From UBA6522 sp965205045 (GTDB taxonomy: Bacteria; Pseudomonadota; Gammaproteobacteria; Steroidobacterales; Rariloculaceae), in assembly GCA_965205045.1 (NCBI GenBank), contig OZ242032.1, positions 25,523 through 89,522 of the forward strand: 64,000 nt of DNA, given 5' to 3'. The position numbers and the translations under genes are program-made. Each line of letters starts with the position of its first letter. Positions within the stretch are counted from its first letter, which is position 1. Positions 25,876 through 35,250 of the stretch are shown one piece after another. The notes under the pieces were generated by a model that saw only the letters and a list, made by a program, of their open reading frames with translations, searched no databases and was not told the origin of the DNA.

Positions 25876-26940
25876 GGCTTGGACCTCTCCTCTGTTGGTG
25901 AAGGGCGACGGGATGCGGAGAGTTTAGGGAGTGTCCTGGCTCTGTCAATCGGCATGCAGTGCCCGGGTTTGTCTTGGCCGCCAGCGGCGGCTGGGGTATA
26001 CTGGCTTCATTGCCTAAAAACCCCGGTTACTTCTTTCTTCGGTACGTGAGTTTTCCCGGGGTTCTCGGTACCTGAAAAGACGGTCTTGCTTCCTACTTTG
26101 GCGATGGGTTTCCGTCTCATCCTGTCGTCATGGATGACGATGCCGCCGGATACCTGCCGGTGTCGTCTTCGGACCTGGAAAGAAGTTCAAGCACGTCCAG
26201 GGTCAGTCCGCAACCTTTTGGCTGCATGACCGCGCCAGCCTGATGGCGTTGAAGGCAACCTTTCAGCGCAATTCGCCAACCTTGAAGGAGGCAATGCCTT
26301 GTTCATGGTGCAACCTGCAACCTGTTGGCTGTGCGACGATGCCACTGTGCTGGTGCCGGCCATGGCCTTTGAGCGTGATTCCCGAACCGTGAAGCAGGTG
26401 AGGATCCCCGTGCACGGTGCAACAGTGAATCTCATGACTCCAATAACCCAACCGACTCGCGCAGTCGGTACCACCCATAACGGTGCCCCGAGGCGCCACC
26501 TGCACTCCGCGCCCAAGCGCGCGATGGTCGGCGTCCAGCCGACACCCGGACTTGGGGCGTTGCGTGCAGCAACGCAGGGCATGCGCAAGCGGCGTTCAGA
26601 CGCAGAAGCGCAGGCCCCAACGACGCCATCCCGCCATGGTGGGCGGGAGATGCGTCACTGCGGCCCCTAGCGCAGTGACGCATTTTAGCGGCATGTTGTA
26701 AGTGATTGTCCTTCAAGGACATCCCAGGGCTTTCGGGCGTAATGCCTCCCCGTGCCCTACCCGTGACGGACCCGGCCGTGTCCGCGCTCAATGGAGCGTC
26801 AACCGTGACGGCTTGCCGTAATCGCACAACCGTCCGCGAGGCGGTTGTCGTCCAAACAAAGGCGGTGTCTCAGCACTGCCGAGGACAAGGCGCAACCCCG
26901 CGCCCCCTGGCCCTTCTTGCCATTCCCACCAGCGGTGAGG
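25876..26940. other. Long apparently non-coding region before the integrase
   Basis: No frame here is convincing. The best candidate (26305-26670, starting MVQPATCWLCDDATVLVPAM after AAGGAGG) is weak. The stretch contains several short inverted repeats and the perfect hairpin at 26650-26683. It may hold the attachment site or regulatory RNA of the integrase element. Confidence 0.4.
26650..26683. promoter_or_regulatory. Perfect 13-bp inverted repeat
   Basis: ATGCGTCACTGCG (26650-26662) and CGCAGTGACGCAT (26671-26683) flank an 8-base loop and are followed by TTTTA. It could act as a terminator on the plus strand or as a recombination or regulatory site upstream of the integrase. Confidence 0.5.
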
Positions 26941-27870
26941 ATGCGGGCCATTTACTCTCACCACACGGAAGATCTTCGGGGTATGTTGCAACTGGAGTTC
27001 GAGCTCAAGAAGCTGTGCCGTGAGCACCGCGTCGACGGGCGCACCACGCAGGGCGATCGGCTGGAACTGGCGGCTACCGTGGCGCGCGATCTCGACGCCT
27101 CCGGCCATCACAAGTTCTCCCGCCTCAAGGGCGCCTCAAGAAAGTTCAAGGACAAGCACGTCCGTTCCCTCGTGGAGCACTGGGTCGGCAAGGACCTGAG
27201 CCCGGGGACGATCAACAACCGGCTGGCCCTCCTGCGTCGCATCTGTGACTGGACGGGCCGCAGGGGCGTGATGTCGAGGAAGAACGCCGACTACCACGAC
27301 GGCAGGCGTGTGCGCGCCGCCACGGTGAGCAAGGCGGTGTACGTCCAGCCGGACGTCCTGAGCCGGGTGCAGAACCGCTATGCGCGGGCGTCGCTGGGGT
27401 TGCAGGTGGCCTTCGGCCTGCGCCGCAAGGAGGCGCTGATGATCCAGCCCGCCCTGGCCGACCGGGGCAACCGTCTGGTGCTCCAGGGTACCTGGACGAA
27501 GGGCGGGCGGCAGCGGGAGATTCCGCTGACCACGGCGGCGCAGCGTGAAGCCCTGGACCATGCCAAGGCGGTGGCAGGCAAGGGTTCGCTGATTCCGCCG
27601 TCCTTGTCGTACAAGGGCTACCGCGACGGGCTGTGGCAGGCGGCCTGCAAGCGCATCGGCCTGACAGGCACGCACGGCTTCCGTCACGCCTATGCGCAGG
27701 CCCGCTACGAGGTGCTGGCGGGGTTCGCCTGTCCGGTGCGCGGCGGGCCGAAACGGGATGAGATGACGGCCGCGCAGCTGCAGGCCGACGAGTGGGCCAG
27801 GGACCGGGTGTCGTCGGAGCTCGGGCACGGTCGCCAGAGGGTGACGAACTGGTATCTTGGAAAGAGGTAA
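26941..27870 (+). CDS. Tyrosine recombinase / integrase
   Basis: The protein has about 309 residues from ATG 26941; ATG 26983 (MLQLEFELKKLCREH) is an equally possible start. An N-terminal SAM-like domain (LELAATVARDLDASGHHKF, LSPGTINNRLALLR) is followed by the catalytic core. The core has Arg in GLRRKEALMIQP, then GTHGFRHAYAQARYE (HxxR), ELGHGR (His) and the nucleophile Tyr in VTNWYLGKR. It is closely related in layout to the integrase at 46779-47654. The following RHH gene is 11 bases away, so the two may form an excision or regulation unit. Confidence 0.88.
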   Translation: MRAIYSHHTEDLRGMLQLEFELKKLCREHRVDGRTTQGDRLELAATVARDLDASGHHKFSRLKGASRKFKDKHVRSLVEHWVGKDLSPGTINNRLALLRRICDWTGRRGVMSRKNADYHDGRRVRAATVSKAVYVQPDVLSRVQNRYARASLGLQVAFGLRRKEALMIQPALADRGNRLVLQGTWTKGGRQREIPLTTAAQREALDHAKAVAGKGSLIPPSLSYKGYRDGLWQAACKRIGLTGTHGFRHAYAQARYEVLAGFACPVRGGPKRDEMTAAQLQADEWARDRVSSELGHGRQRVTNWYLGKR

Positions 27871-27881
27871 GAGGTAAACGG

Positions 27882-28154
27882 ATGGCCAAATCCACCAAAA
27901 TCAGCATTACGTTGCCGCCGGCGTCGTACGCCATTTTGCAGCAGGCGGCGCAGGACAACGGCATCAACGGCGCTGCCGCCGCCTCACTCATCCTGCAGGC
28001 GGCCTTGGCGCGGCGGGTCAGCAGCCTGGTGCCGAAGCGCCCGCAGCCGGCGAAGAGCGGATCGAGCGGCAAGGCGACGGCTGAGACGCCGGTCGCAGAA
28101 CCTGGGCGCCCCGCGGCTGCGGCGGACGCAGCGCCGCCGCCCAGGTTGCCCTGA
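27882..28154 (+). CDS. Small RHH-like DNA-binding protein
   Basis: The protein has 90 residues. The N-terminus KSTKISITLPPASYAILQQA resembles the beta-strand and first helix of ribbon-helix-helix regulators. The second half is a Pro/Ala-rich, apparently disordered tail. AGAGG precedes the ATG 11 bases after the integrase stop, so it is probably co-transcribed and may regulate the integrase or help recombination directionality. Confidence 0.6.
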   Translation: MAKSTKISITLPPASYAILQQAAQDNGINGAAAASLILQAALARRVSSLVPKRPQPAKSGSSGKATAETPVAEPGRPAAAADAAPPPRLP

Positions 28155-28227
28155 GCCTCGGACGTGGGACGACCGTCGGCATGGAGCATAACCTAGACCC
28201 CTTGTAAGTATTCGGAAGGGGTCAGAC

Positions 28228-29442
28228 GTGTCGAGATTGAGGATGAAGGTACGCAGAGCCCACAGGATCGCGCTTGAGCCGACAGGTCAGCAGCGCCAGC
28301 AGTTCGTGCGGGCGGCTGGCTGTGCCCGTTTCGCGTGGAACTGGGCGCTGGCCGAGTGGAACCGCCAGTACAAGGCCGGCGGCAAGCCTACGGCCAACGC
28401 GCTGAAAAAGCAGTTCAACGCTGTCAAGCGCGACCTGTTCCCCTGGCTCTACGAATCCCCCAAGGACGCGAACCTCCAGCCGTTCACCAATCTGCACGAG
28501 GCGTTTCAGCGCTTCTTCAAGAAGCTTGCGAAGTACCCGGCCTTCAAGAAGAAAGGCAGGTGCAGGGACAGCTTCTACGTCTCCAACGACAAGTTTCGGC
28601 TCGACGCTAAGCGCGTTCGGCTGCCCAGGATCGGCTGGGTGGCCATGCGGGAAGCGCTGCGCTTTGACGGCAAGGTTCTCGGCGCCACCGTTACCCGTAC
28701 GGCTGACCGTTGGTTCCTGTCCGTCCAGGTCGAGACCGAGGTCTTCCCCCTTCAACAAGTTCAGGGCAGGCTATCACGAAGCGAAACCCAAGCAAACGTG
28801 GTGGGGGTGGACCTCGGCATCAAGCATCTGGCGGTCCTGAGCGATGGGCGGACGTTCGACAACCCGAAGCCGCTGCGTCGCGCCTTGCGAAAGCTGCGGC
28901 GGCTGAACCGCAGGCTGCACCGGAAGTCCCGTGGTTCGGCCAATCGCCACAGGGCAGCCATGCGTGTGGCGCGGTTGCACGCCCGGATCGCCAGCGTGCG
29001 GCAAGATGTTCTGCACAAGCTGACGACGGCGCTGGCCCGCGACTACGACCACGTCGTCATCGAGGACCTGAACGTCAAGGGCATGTTGTGCAATCGGAAA
29101 CTGGCACGGGCGATTGCCGACGTGGGACTGCACGAGTTGCGCCGCCAATTGGCGTACAAGGCAGAAGTGGAAAAGACCGCGGTGACGGTTGCCGATCGCT
29201 GGTATGCGTCGTCGAAGACGTGTTCGGGCTGCGGAGCCATCAAGACGACTCTGTCGTTGTCGGAACGCGAGTATGTGTGTATAGCATGCGGCCTGGTCAA
29301 GGACCGGGACTGGAACGCCGCATGCAATCTGGAACGATACCCCGGGCTTCGGGGGAATCCGACGCCTGTGGACACGGGGGCGCTGGCCGAGCCGTCATGG
29401 GTCGGTGAAACTCCGGTGGACGAAGCAGGAATTCATGCGTAG
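28228..29442 (+). CDS. tnpB: Stand-alone TnpB (IS605 OrfB-type)
   Basis: The protein has 404 residues from GTG 28228 (GGAAGGGG upstream). All expected parts are present: N-terminal helix-turn-helix (RIALEPTGQQRQQFVRAAG), RuvC-I VVGVDLGIKHLAVLSDG (Asp near 194) and RuvC-II VIEDLNVKGM (Glu near 278). The zinc ribbon CSGC...CIAC and RuvC-III DRDWNAACN follow. No TnpA is next to it, so it is of the solo-TnpB type mobilised in trans. A CTTCAACAAGTTCAGG stretch at about 28747-28765, just before RuvC-I, resembles the dispersed CCTTCGACAAGCTCAGG repeat, apparently inserted in frame. An omega RNA should overlap the 3' end near 29440. Confidence 0.85.
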   Translation: MSRLRMKVRRAHRIALEPTGQQRQQFVRAAGCARFAWNWALAEWNRQYKAGGKPTANALKKQFNAVKRDLFPWLYESPKDANLQPFTNLHEAFQRFFKKLAKYPAFKKKGRCRDSFYVSNDKFRLDAKRVRLPRIGWVAMREALRFDGKVLGATVTRTADRWFLSVQVETEVFPLQQVQGRLSRSETQANVVGVDLGIKHLAVLSDGRTFDNPKPLRRALRKLRRLNRRLHRKSRGSANRHRAAMRVARLHARIASVRQDVLHKLTTALARDYDHVVIEDLNVKGMLCNRKLARAIADVGLHELRRQLAYKAEVEKTAVTVADRWYASSKTCSGCGAIKTTLSLSEREYVCIACGLVKDRDWNAACNLERYPGLRGNPTPVDTGALAEPSWVGETPVDEAGIHA

Positions 29443-29470
29443 CAACTTGCATGCTTGTGCATACAAGTGA

Positions 29471-29860
29471 ATACGCTGGAAAGAGCAGAAGGGCCTGGCA
29501 CTCTGGAATGATGAGATCAGGAAGCGGCTGCAGAGAATCGAGGACGACGTCGCCACCATCAAGAAGTCGCTGCCGGGTGAGCAGCCTCCTATCGATCCGC
29601 GGCACGTGGCCGAGCGCCTGGGCCTGAGGCCGGCCGAGGGCCGGGTAGCGGCCGCGTTGGCCGAGGGCAACACGACGCGCGACATCGCCGAGGCAACGGG
29701 GTGCACCGTGGGCACGGTTCGGTATCAGTTCAAGCAAATATACCGTAAGCTGAATATCTCAACCCAGGCGCAACTGGTGCGTGTTGTCCTGTTGTTGCCG
29801 CACAGCAGGGCCACGAGCTGCAAGGCTGACGCAGAATCCGCTCTCAGAAGTCTGATCTAA
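29471..29860 (+). pseudogene. LuxR-type helix-turn-helix protein, 5' truncated
   Basis: The frame is open from 29471 but has no ATG; GTG 29606 is the only likely internal start. The C-terminal part (LGLRPAEGRVAAALAEGNTT, then GCTVGTVRYQFKQIYRKL) is a clear LuxR/GerE DNA-binding domain. The upstream part is a short helical linker with no sensor. The 5' portion was probably lost when the tnpB element entered. A similar truncated LuxR gene lies at 50621-51691. Confidence 0.55.
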
Positions 29861-31073
29861 TCTCAACAATCTGTGCTAATCTGTTGATCCCAGTGCTTCC
29901 GTTGACGCTTCGCAGGTCGCTGCCGCCCGAAGACGGTCTTACATGGCCTCCACGTCCGTTTGGCGCCTCCGACGAGCTGCCGGCGGCATATCGCTCCAGG
30001 TTCCTTGCCGCGTTCAGGTCCCGGTCCAGCGACACACCGCAGTCGCACGAATACGTGCGAACGTTTAACGGCATCGCCTGAACCTGACCACAGTTGCTAC
30101 ACAGCTTCGTGGACGCAAACCAGCGGTCGGCCTGAACCAAGCGTACGCCGTGCGCTGCGCACTTGTACTTGAGCTTGCTGACGAAGCCGCTCATGCCGGC
30201 ATCCGACACGGCCCGCGCCAGCCGACGGTTCTTCACCATGCCGCTCACGTTCAGGTCTTCAACGACAATACAGGCGGCGCGCCGCACGATCTCCGTGCCG
30301 GCCTTGTGCTGGGCGTCACTGCGCAGGCAGGCCGCCTTGTAATGGGCCGCCGCCAACTTGTGCCGCGTGCGCTGGCGGCGCTTCGACGCCTTGTGGCGAC
30401 CGTGAAGGCGCAGCGACCGCGAAAGCGCCTTGTTGTACCGGCGTATCTTTCGCCGCTGGGCAGCCTCCGCGCGAGGGTTGGCATACACCATGCCGTCCGA
30501 ACAGGTAGCCAAGGTCTTCACACCCATGTCCACGCCCACCACCCGGCCATCCTTCGCCTCCGGTGCTTCCCTGCCGTCCTCTACACAGACGCAGGCGAAC
30601 CAGCGACCGGCATCGCGCTTGACCGTACATTCCAGCACGCTGCCATCAAAGCGCAGCGCCTCATGCATGCGAAGGCTGCCTATCCTTGGCAAGTGGATGC
30701 GCCGGCCACGAGAGTGCACCGTTCCGGGGCCGTTGTCGGCGCGAAAGGCCGCCTTGTCCCGCCGTGACTTGAAGCGCGGAAAGCGGTTTTTCTGCTTGTC
30801 GCTGCGCCACGCCTTGACCGCGTCGCCGAGTTGGATGATGGCGTACTTGGCGGCGTTCTGCGACAGCTCCCTGCACCACGGATAGCGCCCTGCCTTGACC
30901 CGGTTCCAGCGCGGACGCAACTCGTAGTGCGACCGCCATTCGCCCTGGTCGAGGCCATCCTTGAAGTCGGCCAAGGCGTGGTTGTACGCCACGCGGGCGT
31001 AGCCGGCGTGCTGCGCCAAGCGCCGAGCCTGCCTGGGCGTTGGATCAAGGGCGATCTTGTGGGTACGGATCAC
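29844..31073 (-). CDS. tnpB: TnpB of a complete IS607-type element
   Basis: This 409-residue protein starts at GTG 31073, whose GTGA overlaps the tnpA stop. Complete TnpB architecture: helix-turn-helix start (HKIALDPTPRQARRLAQHAG), RuvC-I VVGVDMGVKTLATCSDG (Asp near 180), RuvC-II VVEDLNVSGM (Glu near 269). The zinc ribbon CSNCGQ...CDCG and RuvC-III DRDLNAARN (near 350) complete it. All three acidic residues are present, so it is predicted to be an active RNA-guided nuclease. The omega RNA would lie at the left end, near 29840. Confidence 0.9.
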   Translation of the reverse strand: MIRTHKIALDPTPRQARRLAQHAGYARVAYNHALADFKDGLDQGEWRSHYELRPRWNRVKAGRYPWCRELSQNAAKYAIIQLGDAVKAWRSDKQKNRFPRFKSRRDKAAFRADNGPGTVHSRGRRIHLPRIGSLRMHEALRFDGSVLECTVKRDAGRWFACVCVEDGREAPEAKDGRVVGVDMGVKTLATCSDGMVYANPRAEAAQRRKIRRYNKALSRSLRLHGRHKASKRRQRTRHKLAAAHYKAACLRSDAQHKAGTEIVRRAACIVVEDLNVSGMVKNRRLARAVSDAGMSGFVSKLKYKCAAHGVRLVQADRWFASTKLCSNCGQVQAMPLNVRTYSCDCGVSLDRDLNAARNLERYAAGSSSEAPNGRGGHVRPSSGGSDLRSVNGSTGINRLAQIVEIRSDF

Positions 31074-31669
31074 GCGATACTGTCTCTCAGCGTCTCCATG
31101 ACGCGCTTGTGCGACCGGGCACCGTAGAGCCGGGCACTGAACACCGTGATGATCTCCAGCACGTCCTGGGCGAGTTCTTCCTCAAAGCTCGGCTGCTCGC
31201 CCTGGTGGATCATCACGATCTCGATGCCCTGGCGTTCGCACAAGGCAAACACCAACTCGGCGCCAAAGCGCAGCAGGCGGTCCTTGTGGGTCAGGACGAG
31301 GCGCTTCATCTGCCGCCGCAGGATCAGGTCCAAGAGGCGTTGCAGGCCCTTGTTGCGGTAGTTCATGCCGGAGCCCAGGTCGCGGATGACTTCCGATCGC
31401 CAGCCCTTGGCCGCACAGTAGGCTTCCAGCACGGCGTGCTGGCGGTCCAGGTCGGCCTTTTGATCGTGGGACGACACGCGGGCGTAACAGATGGTCGGCG
31501 CGGATTCGTTTGCCACGCCCAACAGGTCGGAGACAGCGTAATAGCGGGTGCCGCCCTTCGTCTTGCGGGTCGGCAGCAATTCCCCGGACTGTTCCCATTT
31601 ACGCAGTTGCCCCGGCGTTGTGCCCAATACCGCGGCGGCGGCACCTATTTTCAGTAATCGCCTTTCCAT
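31070..31669 (-). CDS. tnpA: IS607-family serine recombinase TnpA
   Basis: The protein has 199 residues. N-terminal MerR-like helix-turn-helix (LLKIGAAAAVLGTTPGQLRK, WEQSGELLPTRKT), then the resolvase domain with catalytic Ser in ICYARVSSHDQKADLDRQ (about residue 67). DLGSGMNYRNKGL and the C-terminal FSARLYGARSHKR follow. It directs insertion with little target specificity. The element is probably complete (about 29.84-31.75 kb) and distinct in sequence from the IS607 element at 12-14.3 kb. Confidence 0.9.
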   Translation of the reverse strand: MERRLLKIGAAAAVLGTTPGQLRKWEQSGELLPTRKTKGGTRYYAVSDLLGVANESAPTICYARVSSHDQKADLDRQHAVLEAYCAAKGWRSEVIRDLGSGMNYRNKGLQRLLDLILRRQMKRLVLTHKDRLLRFGAELVFALCERQGIEIVMIHQGEQPSFEEELAQDVLEIITVFSARLYGARSHKRVMETLRDSIA

Positions 31670-31955
31670 AAGATGATATTAGAATAAATTAGAAAATATA
31701 TTAACAAGCAGTCGCTACCCCCCGGGCACTGCGACCGGTAAGGCTGCAAGAGAACAATATCTTGTTGCGAGTCAGACTCTCGGACCGTCGTTGCCGCCGA
31801 TGGCCAGGATATCGCGGCGCCGGTTAGCCCACTATTACCGCCACAACTCGCGCTTGAGCGGGGACGACCCTGAGGGAGGATCGGACTTGCGTGGCGTTAT
31901 TGCCGACAACAAGGCGAAACGGGCGGCACACCGCCGTCGCCATGAAGGCTTTCAC

Positions 31956-32831
31956 ATGCCGATGTCCACCGTGCGCGCCGTGCGCCGCAGCCTCGGCTTC
32001 TGTCTGCTGTTGCTCGCCCTGGTGCCTTGGGTCGCGTCGGCCTATACGTCGGTCGACACCGAGGCGCTGTTTCCTGAACAACGAAGCTGGCATACCGCAG
32101 GCCAAGGCTGGCACGGCGGGTTGGCAACCCATCTCACCCTGCTCGATGAGGCGACGGCCTGGCTGCCTGCCGGCGAGGTCTCCCTCGACATCGACCCTGG
32201 CGCCCTGATGGTTGCGAGGGTCGGATACGACGTGGGCCCTCTGCGTTTCGGTCAAGAGGTTGCCTGGCACCGGGCGCCGCTGAGCGCCTTCTCCGCGGAG
32301 GGACTGGAGATCGGCGTCACCGGCGAGATTTCACAGTTGAAGCTGCTGTCCAGGAACCGGCTCGCCCTGCGGTTCGCTCCCGGGTCGCCTCACACGGCTT
32401 ACGTCAGCCTGGGCCTGGGCGCCTCGCAGGCGGAAATCGAGTTTGAAGACCAAGCCACCGGTCTGGCCTACAACGACACGCACTGGGCGATGGTCTATGA
32501 GGTGCTGGCGGGAGTGGTCAGCCGGTTCGCGAATGACGACAGACTGCGAATCGGCATCAGGGCGACAAACGCCGAACCGGTCAACAGGGTGCTGGCCGAC
32601 GGCTGGTTCAACTTCAGGCTCATTCGCAGTTCGCCTCACCGCGCCTACTTCGGCGGCAGCATCGGCGCCGTCGACTCAAGCGCCAAAGACTGGTCGGCGG
32701 GCTATCAACTGGGCGCCGGCATGGGCTTTCAGATAGCGGACCGGACCGTCCTCGGAGTCGACTACCGGTACGTCGCAATGCCGAGCTTCACCGCGCACAC
32801 GCCCGGCATCAGTATCCGTTATAACTTTTGA
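31956..32831 (+). CDS. Outer-membrane beta-barrel protein
   Basis: The protein has 291 residues from ATG 31956 (ATG 31962 also possible). A Sec signal peptide (SLGFCLLLLALVPWVASAY) precedes alternating beta-strand segments such as YVSLGLGASQAEIEFE and AYFGGSIGAVDSS. It ends ISIRYNF, with the C-terminal Phe expected for BAM-dependent insertion. No further family is recognised. It lies between an IS607 element and the sulfotransferase operon; co-transcription is unlikely because about 320 bases with an intron relic intervene. Confidence 0.7.
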   Translation: MPMSTVRAVRRSLGFCLLLLALVPWVASAYTSVDTEALFPEQRSWHTAGQGWHGGLATHLTLLDEATAWLPAGEVSLDIDPGALMVARVGYDVGPLRFGQEVAWHRAPLSAFSAEGLEIGVTGEISQLKLLSRNRLALRFAPGSPHTAYVSLGLGASQAEIEFEDQATGLAYNDTHWAMVYEVLAGVVSRFANDDRLRIGIRATNAEPVNRVLADGWFNFRLIRSSPHRAYFGGSIGAVDSSAKDWSAGYQLGAGMGFQIADRTVLGVDYRYVAMPSFTAHTPGISIRYNF

Positions 32832-32902
32832 AGTTGAAGAAGGGTCTGTCGGGCTCAAACTTGGCGGTCTCGCAAGAGCACGCCGACTGCCGACAACGGT
32901 GA

Positions 32903-32985
32903 ACCGGTCATAGGACGTGGCAAAGATGGCTTATTCTGGTGGATTGTCAGCGGCAGCGATGCAGCTTCCTTACCCGGCGGCAGTT
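32903..32985 (+). mobile_element. Group II intron relic (internally deleted)
   Basis: The segment CCGGTCATAGGACGTGGCAA matches the intron region read on the minus strand at about 52490-52530. It is followed directly by GGCAGCGATGCAGC and TTCCTTACCCGG, the domain VI tail seen at 52311-52350. The catalytic domain V and any reverse transcriptase are missing. Confidence 0.5.
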
Positions 32986-33150
32986 GCGGATTCGTGCAAG
33001 TGATGGCATCTGCATCCGCGTCGCAGCCTGGATTGTATGGTATCCTGCGGGCAAGCCTGCTTTGGGAGTATATTCACCTGTACGTGCTCTGAATGCCCCA
33101 CAGTTCTTGGTACTTCCTATTCCGCGGCCGACTCTGAAGGGGTTCCCTCC

Positions 33151-34179
33151 ATGAAAGCAGAGGCGAAACGGCTTGCCCCGGTGCTGGTTCTGTCGACCGG
33201 GCGCTGCGGCTCCACGATGGTGTCGGAAGTCCTGAACACGCATCCGCAGGTCCTCAGCCTGTCGGAGTTCTTCATTTCCCTGGGCATGAAGTCCCTGATC
33301 AGAAAGCGCCTGAGCGGCAAGGCCCTGTGGGGAATATGCTGCCGGCACAGCCCGGGGCTGCGGGCCATGCTGGCCGGCGACCGCGACCGCATTCTCTACC
33401 CGTTCGACACGCCGCAGGCGCGCTACGCCACGCACGACGTACCGTCGATCCTGTGCGTGGCCCTGCCGCACCTGACGCCCGACTACGAACGACTCTTCGA
33501 AGAACTGCAACCCGTCGTGCGGGGGCGGCCCAAGGCGACGCTGCCCGACCAGTACCTGTTCATGTTCGACTGGCTGTGCAAGCGGCTGGGCCGCCGCGTC
33601 TGGGTCGAGCGGTCGGGCGGCTCGCTGCTGTTCGGCCGGCGACTCATGGGGCTTTTTCCGCAGGCGCGGGTGGTCCATATCCACCGCGACGGCAGGGACA
33701 CGGCCCTGTCGATGAGCAAGCATCCGGCGTTCAAGGCAGGACCGGCGCTGATGCAGCGGTTGCAGCGCATGGGCGTGGACCCGTACGGCGGCGACCCGGT
33801 TCCCAGCCTCAACCCGTTCACCCTGTTCAGGTTCCGCTTTGTCAACATGCAGAAGATGATGCGCCAGGGGGCCGCCATCGAGGCCTACGGCGAGTTGTGG
33901 AGCCGCATGATCCTGTCGAGCCGGGAATACCTGTCGCCGCTGCCGCCCGAGCACTTCCTGTCGCTGCGCTACGAAGACGTGCTGCAGCAGCCGCGCGAAA
34001 AGCTGCGCGAACTGATCGCCTTTATCGACCCGAGCCTGGTGGACGACGCCTGGCTGGATGCGGTAGCGCACATCCCGCGCCCCAATCCCTCCAAGTTTTC
34101 GCTGCTGGACGCGGCGGCGCAGCGGCGGCTCACCGACGTCTGCGCTCCGGGGCTGGAGGCATTGGGGTACAAAGCATAG
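33151..34179 (+). CDS. PAPS-dependent sulfotransferase 1
   Basis: The 342-residue protein starts at ATG 33151 (GAAGGGG upstream). The 5'-phosphosulfate loop is LVLSTGRCGSTMVS (about residues 13-26). The 3'-phosphate motif is VVHIHRDGRDTALSMS (about 185-200). These mark the Sulfotransfer family, which moves sulfate from PAPS to a hydroxyl or amino group. The acceptor is unknown. A near-identical layout in the next gene (about half the residues shared) shows tandem duplication. It is first in a four-gene unit ending in an exporter, suggesting modification of a small or lipid molecule. Confidence 0.88.
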   Translation: MKAEAKRLAPVLVLSTGRCGSTMVSEVLNTHPQVLSLSEFFISLGMKSLIRKRLSGKALWGICCRHSPGLRAMLAGDRDRILYPFDTPQARYATHDVPSILCVALPHLTPDYERLFEELQPVVRGRPKATLPDQYLFMFDWLCKRLGRRVWVERSGGSLLFGRRLMGLFPQARVVHIHRDGRDTALSMSKHPAFKAGPALMQRLQRMGVDPYGGDPVPSLNPFTLFRFRFVNMQKMMRQGAAIEAYGELWSRMILSSREYLSPLPPEHFLSLRYEDVLQQPREKLRELIAFIDPSLVDDAWLDAVAHIPRPNPSKFSLLDAAAQRRLTDVCAPGLEALGYKA

Positions 34180-34201
34180 GACGACCGCGAGAGGAGGGAA
34201 C

Positions 34202-35230
34202 GTGGAGCCAATTGCCCCGGTACTGGTTCTGTCTACCGGGCGTTGCGGTTCGACCATGGTGTCGGACGTATTGAACCTGCACCCCGAGGTGCTCAGCCTG
34301 TCGGAAGTCTTCTCGCTTCTCGGGCCGCTGGCGCTGTTCAGGAAACGGCTCAGCGGCAAGGCCATGTGGGCGCTGTGCAGCCGCCAGAACCCGGCGCTGC
34401 GGGTGCTGCTGTCCGCCGACCCCATGCCGAGCGAGATCCTCTATCCCTTCGACGACCCGCACGCCCGCTACGCCACCCGCAACGTGCCGCCCATCCTGTG
34501 CACCATGCTGCCGCACCTGACGCCGGACTACGAAAACCTGTACGACGATCTCGAACCCGTTGTGCGGGCGCGCCCGAAAGCGAACCTGGCGGACCAGTAC
34601 CGGTACCTGTTCGACTGGCTGCGCCAGCACTTCGGGCGCCGCGTCTGGGTGGAGCGGTCGGGCGGCTCCCTGCTGTCCGTGCCCAGGCTGCGGCGGCTCT
34701 TTCCGGAGGCGCGCGTCGTCCACGTCTACCGCGACGGGCGGGACACGGCGCTGTCGATGAGCCGGCATCCCGCCTTCCAGATCATGCTGGGCACCCTGGA
34801 CAAATTGCAGCGCCTGGGGCTGAAGCCGCTCGACAACACGGCCGAGGCCGGACCCGTCGGTTCGCTGCTGGCGCTGGTCTTTCTGCGGCTCGTCAATCCC
34901 GCCAGGATGATCCGCCGGGAGTTCGACCTGGCGGCCTACGGCGGCCTGTGGAGCCAGATGATCCTGCGCGGCCAGAAGCTGCTGGCCGCCCTGCCGCCGG
35001 AGCAGGTGTTGGCGCTGCGCTACGAAGACGTGCTGCAGAACCCGCGCGACAAGCTGCGGGAGCTGATCGCGTTCATCGACCCGAGCCTGGCGACCGATGC
35101 CTGGCTGCATGAAGCCGCCCGCGTGCCGCGTGCGAATCCGCCCAGATACCTGTCGCTGGAGTCGGAGACGCAACGGCGGCTCACTGAGGCCTGTGCGCCG
35201 GGCCTGGAAGCGTTGGGGTACGCGACGTAA
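34202..35230 (+). CDS. PAPS-dependent sulfotransferase 2
   Basis: The protein has 342 residues. The start is GTG 34202, preceded by GAGAGGAGGG; it lies 22 bases after the first sulfotransferase. PAPS motifs: LVLSTGRCGSTMVSDVL (about residues 8-24) and VVHVYRDGRDTALSMSRH (about 178-195). It is paralogous to 33151-34179. The variable middle differs (HPAFQIMLGTLDKLQRLG), so the two enzymes may use different acceptors or positions. The next gene starts 20 bases on. Confidence 0.88.
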   Translation: MEPIAPVLVLSTGRCGSTMVSDVLNLHPEVLSLSEVFSLLGPLALFRKRLSGKAMWALCSRQNPALRVLLSADPMPSEILYPFDDPHARYATRNVPPILCTMLPHLTPDYENLYDDLEPVVRARPKANLADQYRYLFDWLRQHFGRRVWVERSGGSLLSVPRLRRLFPEARVVHVYRDGRDTALSMSRHPAFQIMLGTLDKLQRLGLKPLDNTAEAGPVGSLLALVFLRLVNPARMIRREFDLAAYGGLWSQMILRGQKLLAALPPEQVLALRYEDVLQNPRDKLRELIAFIDPSLATDAWLHEAARVPRANPPRYLSLESETQRRLTEACAPGLEALGYAT

Positions 35231-35250
35231 CACCGTGAAGGCATGGAACG

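Noticed and set aside
26299..26670. 123-codon frame with upstream AAGGAGG
   Set aside because: A Cys-containing start is of interest, but the rest reads as non-protein-like Arg/Pro/His sequence and runs into a hairpin. It is kept only as a note in the non-coding region.
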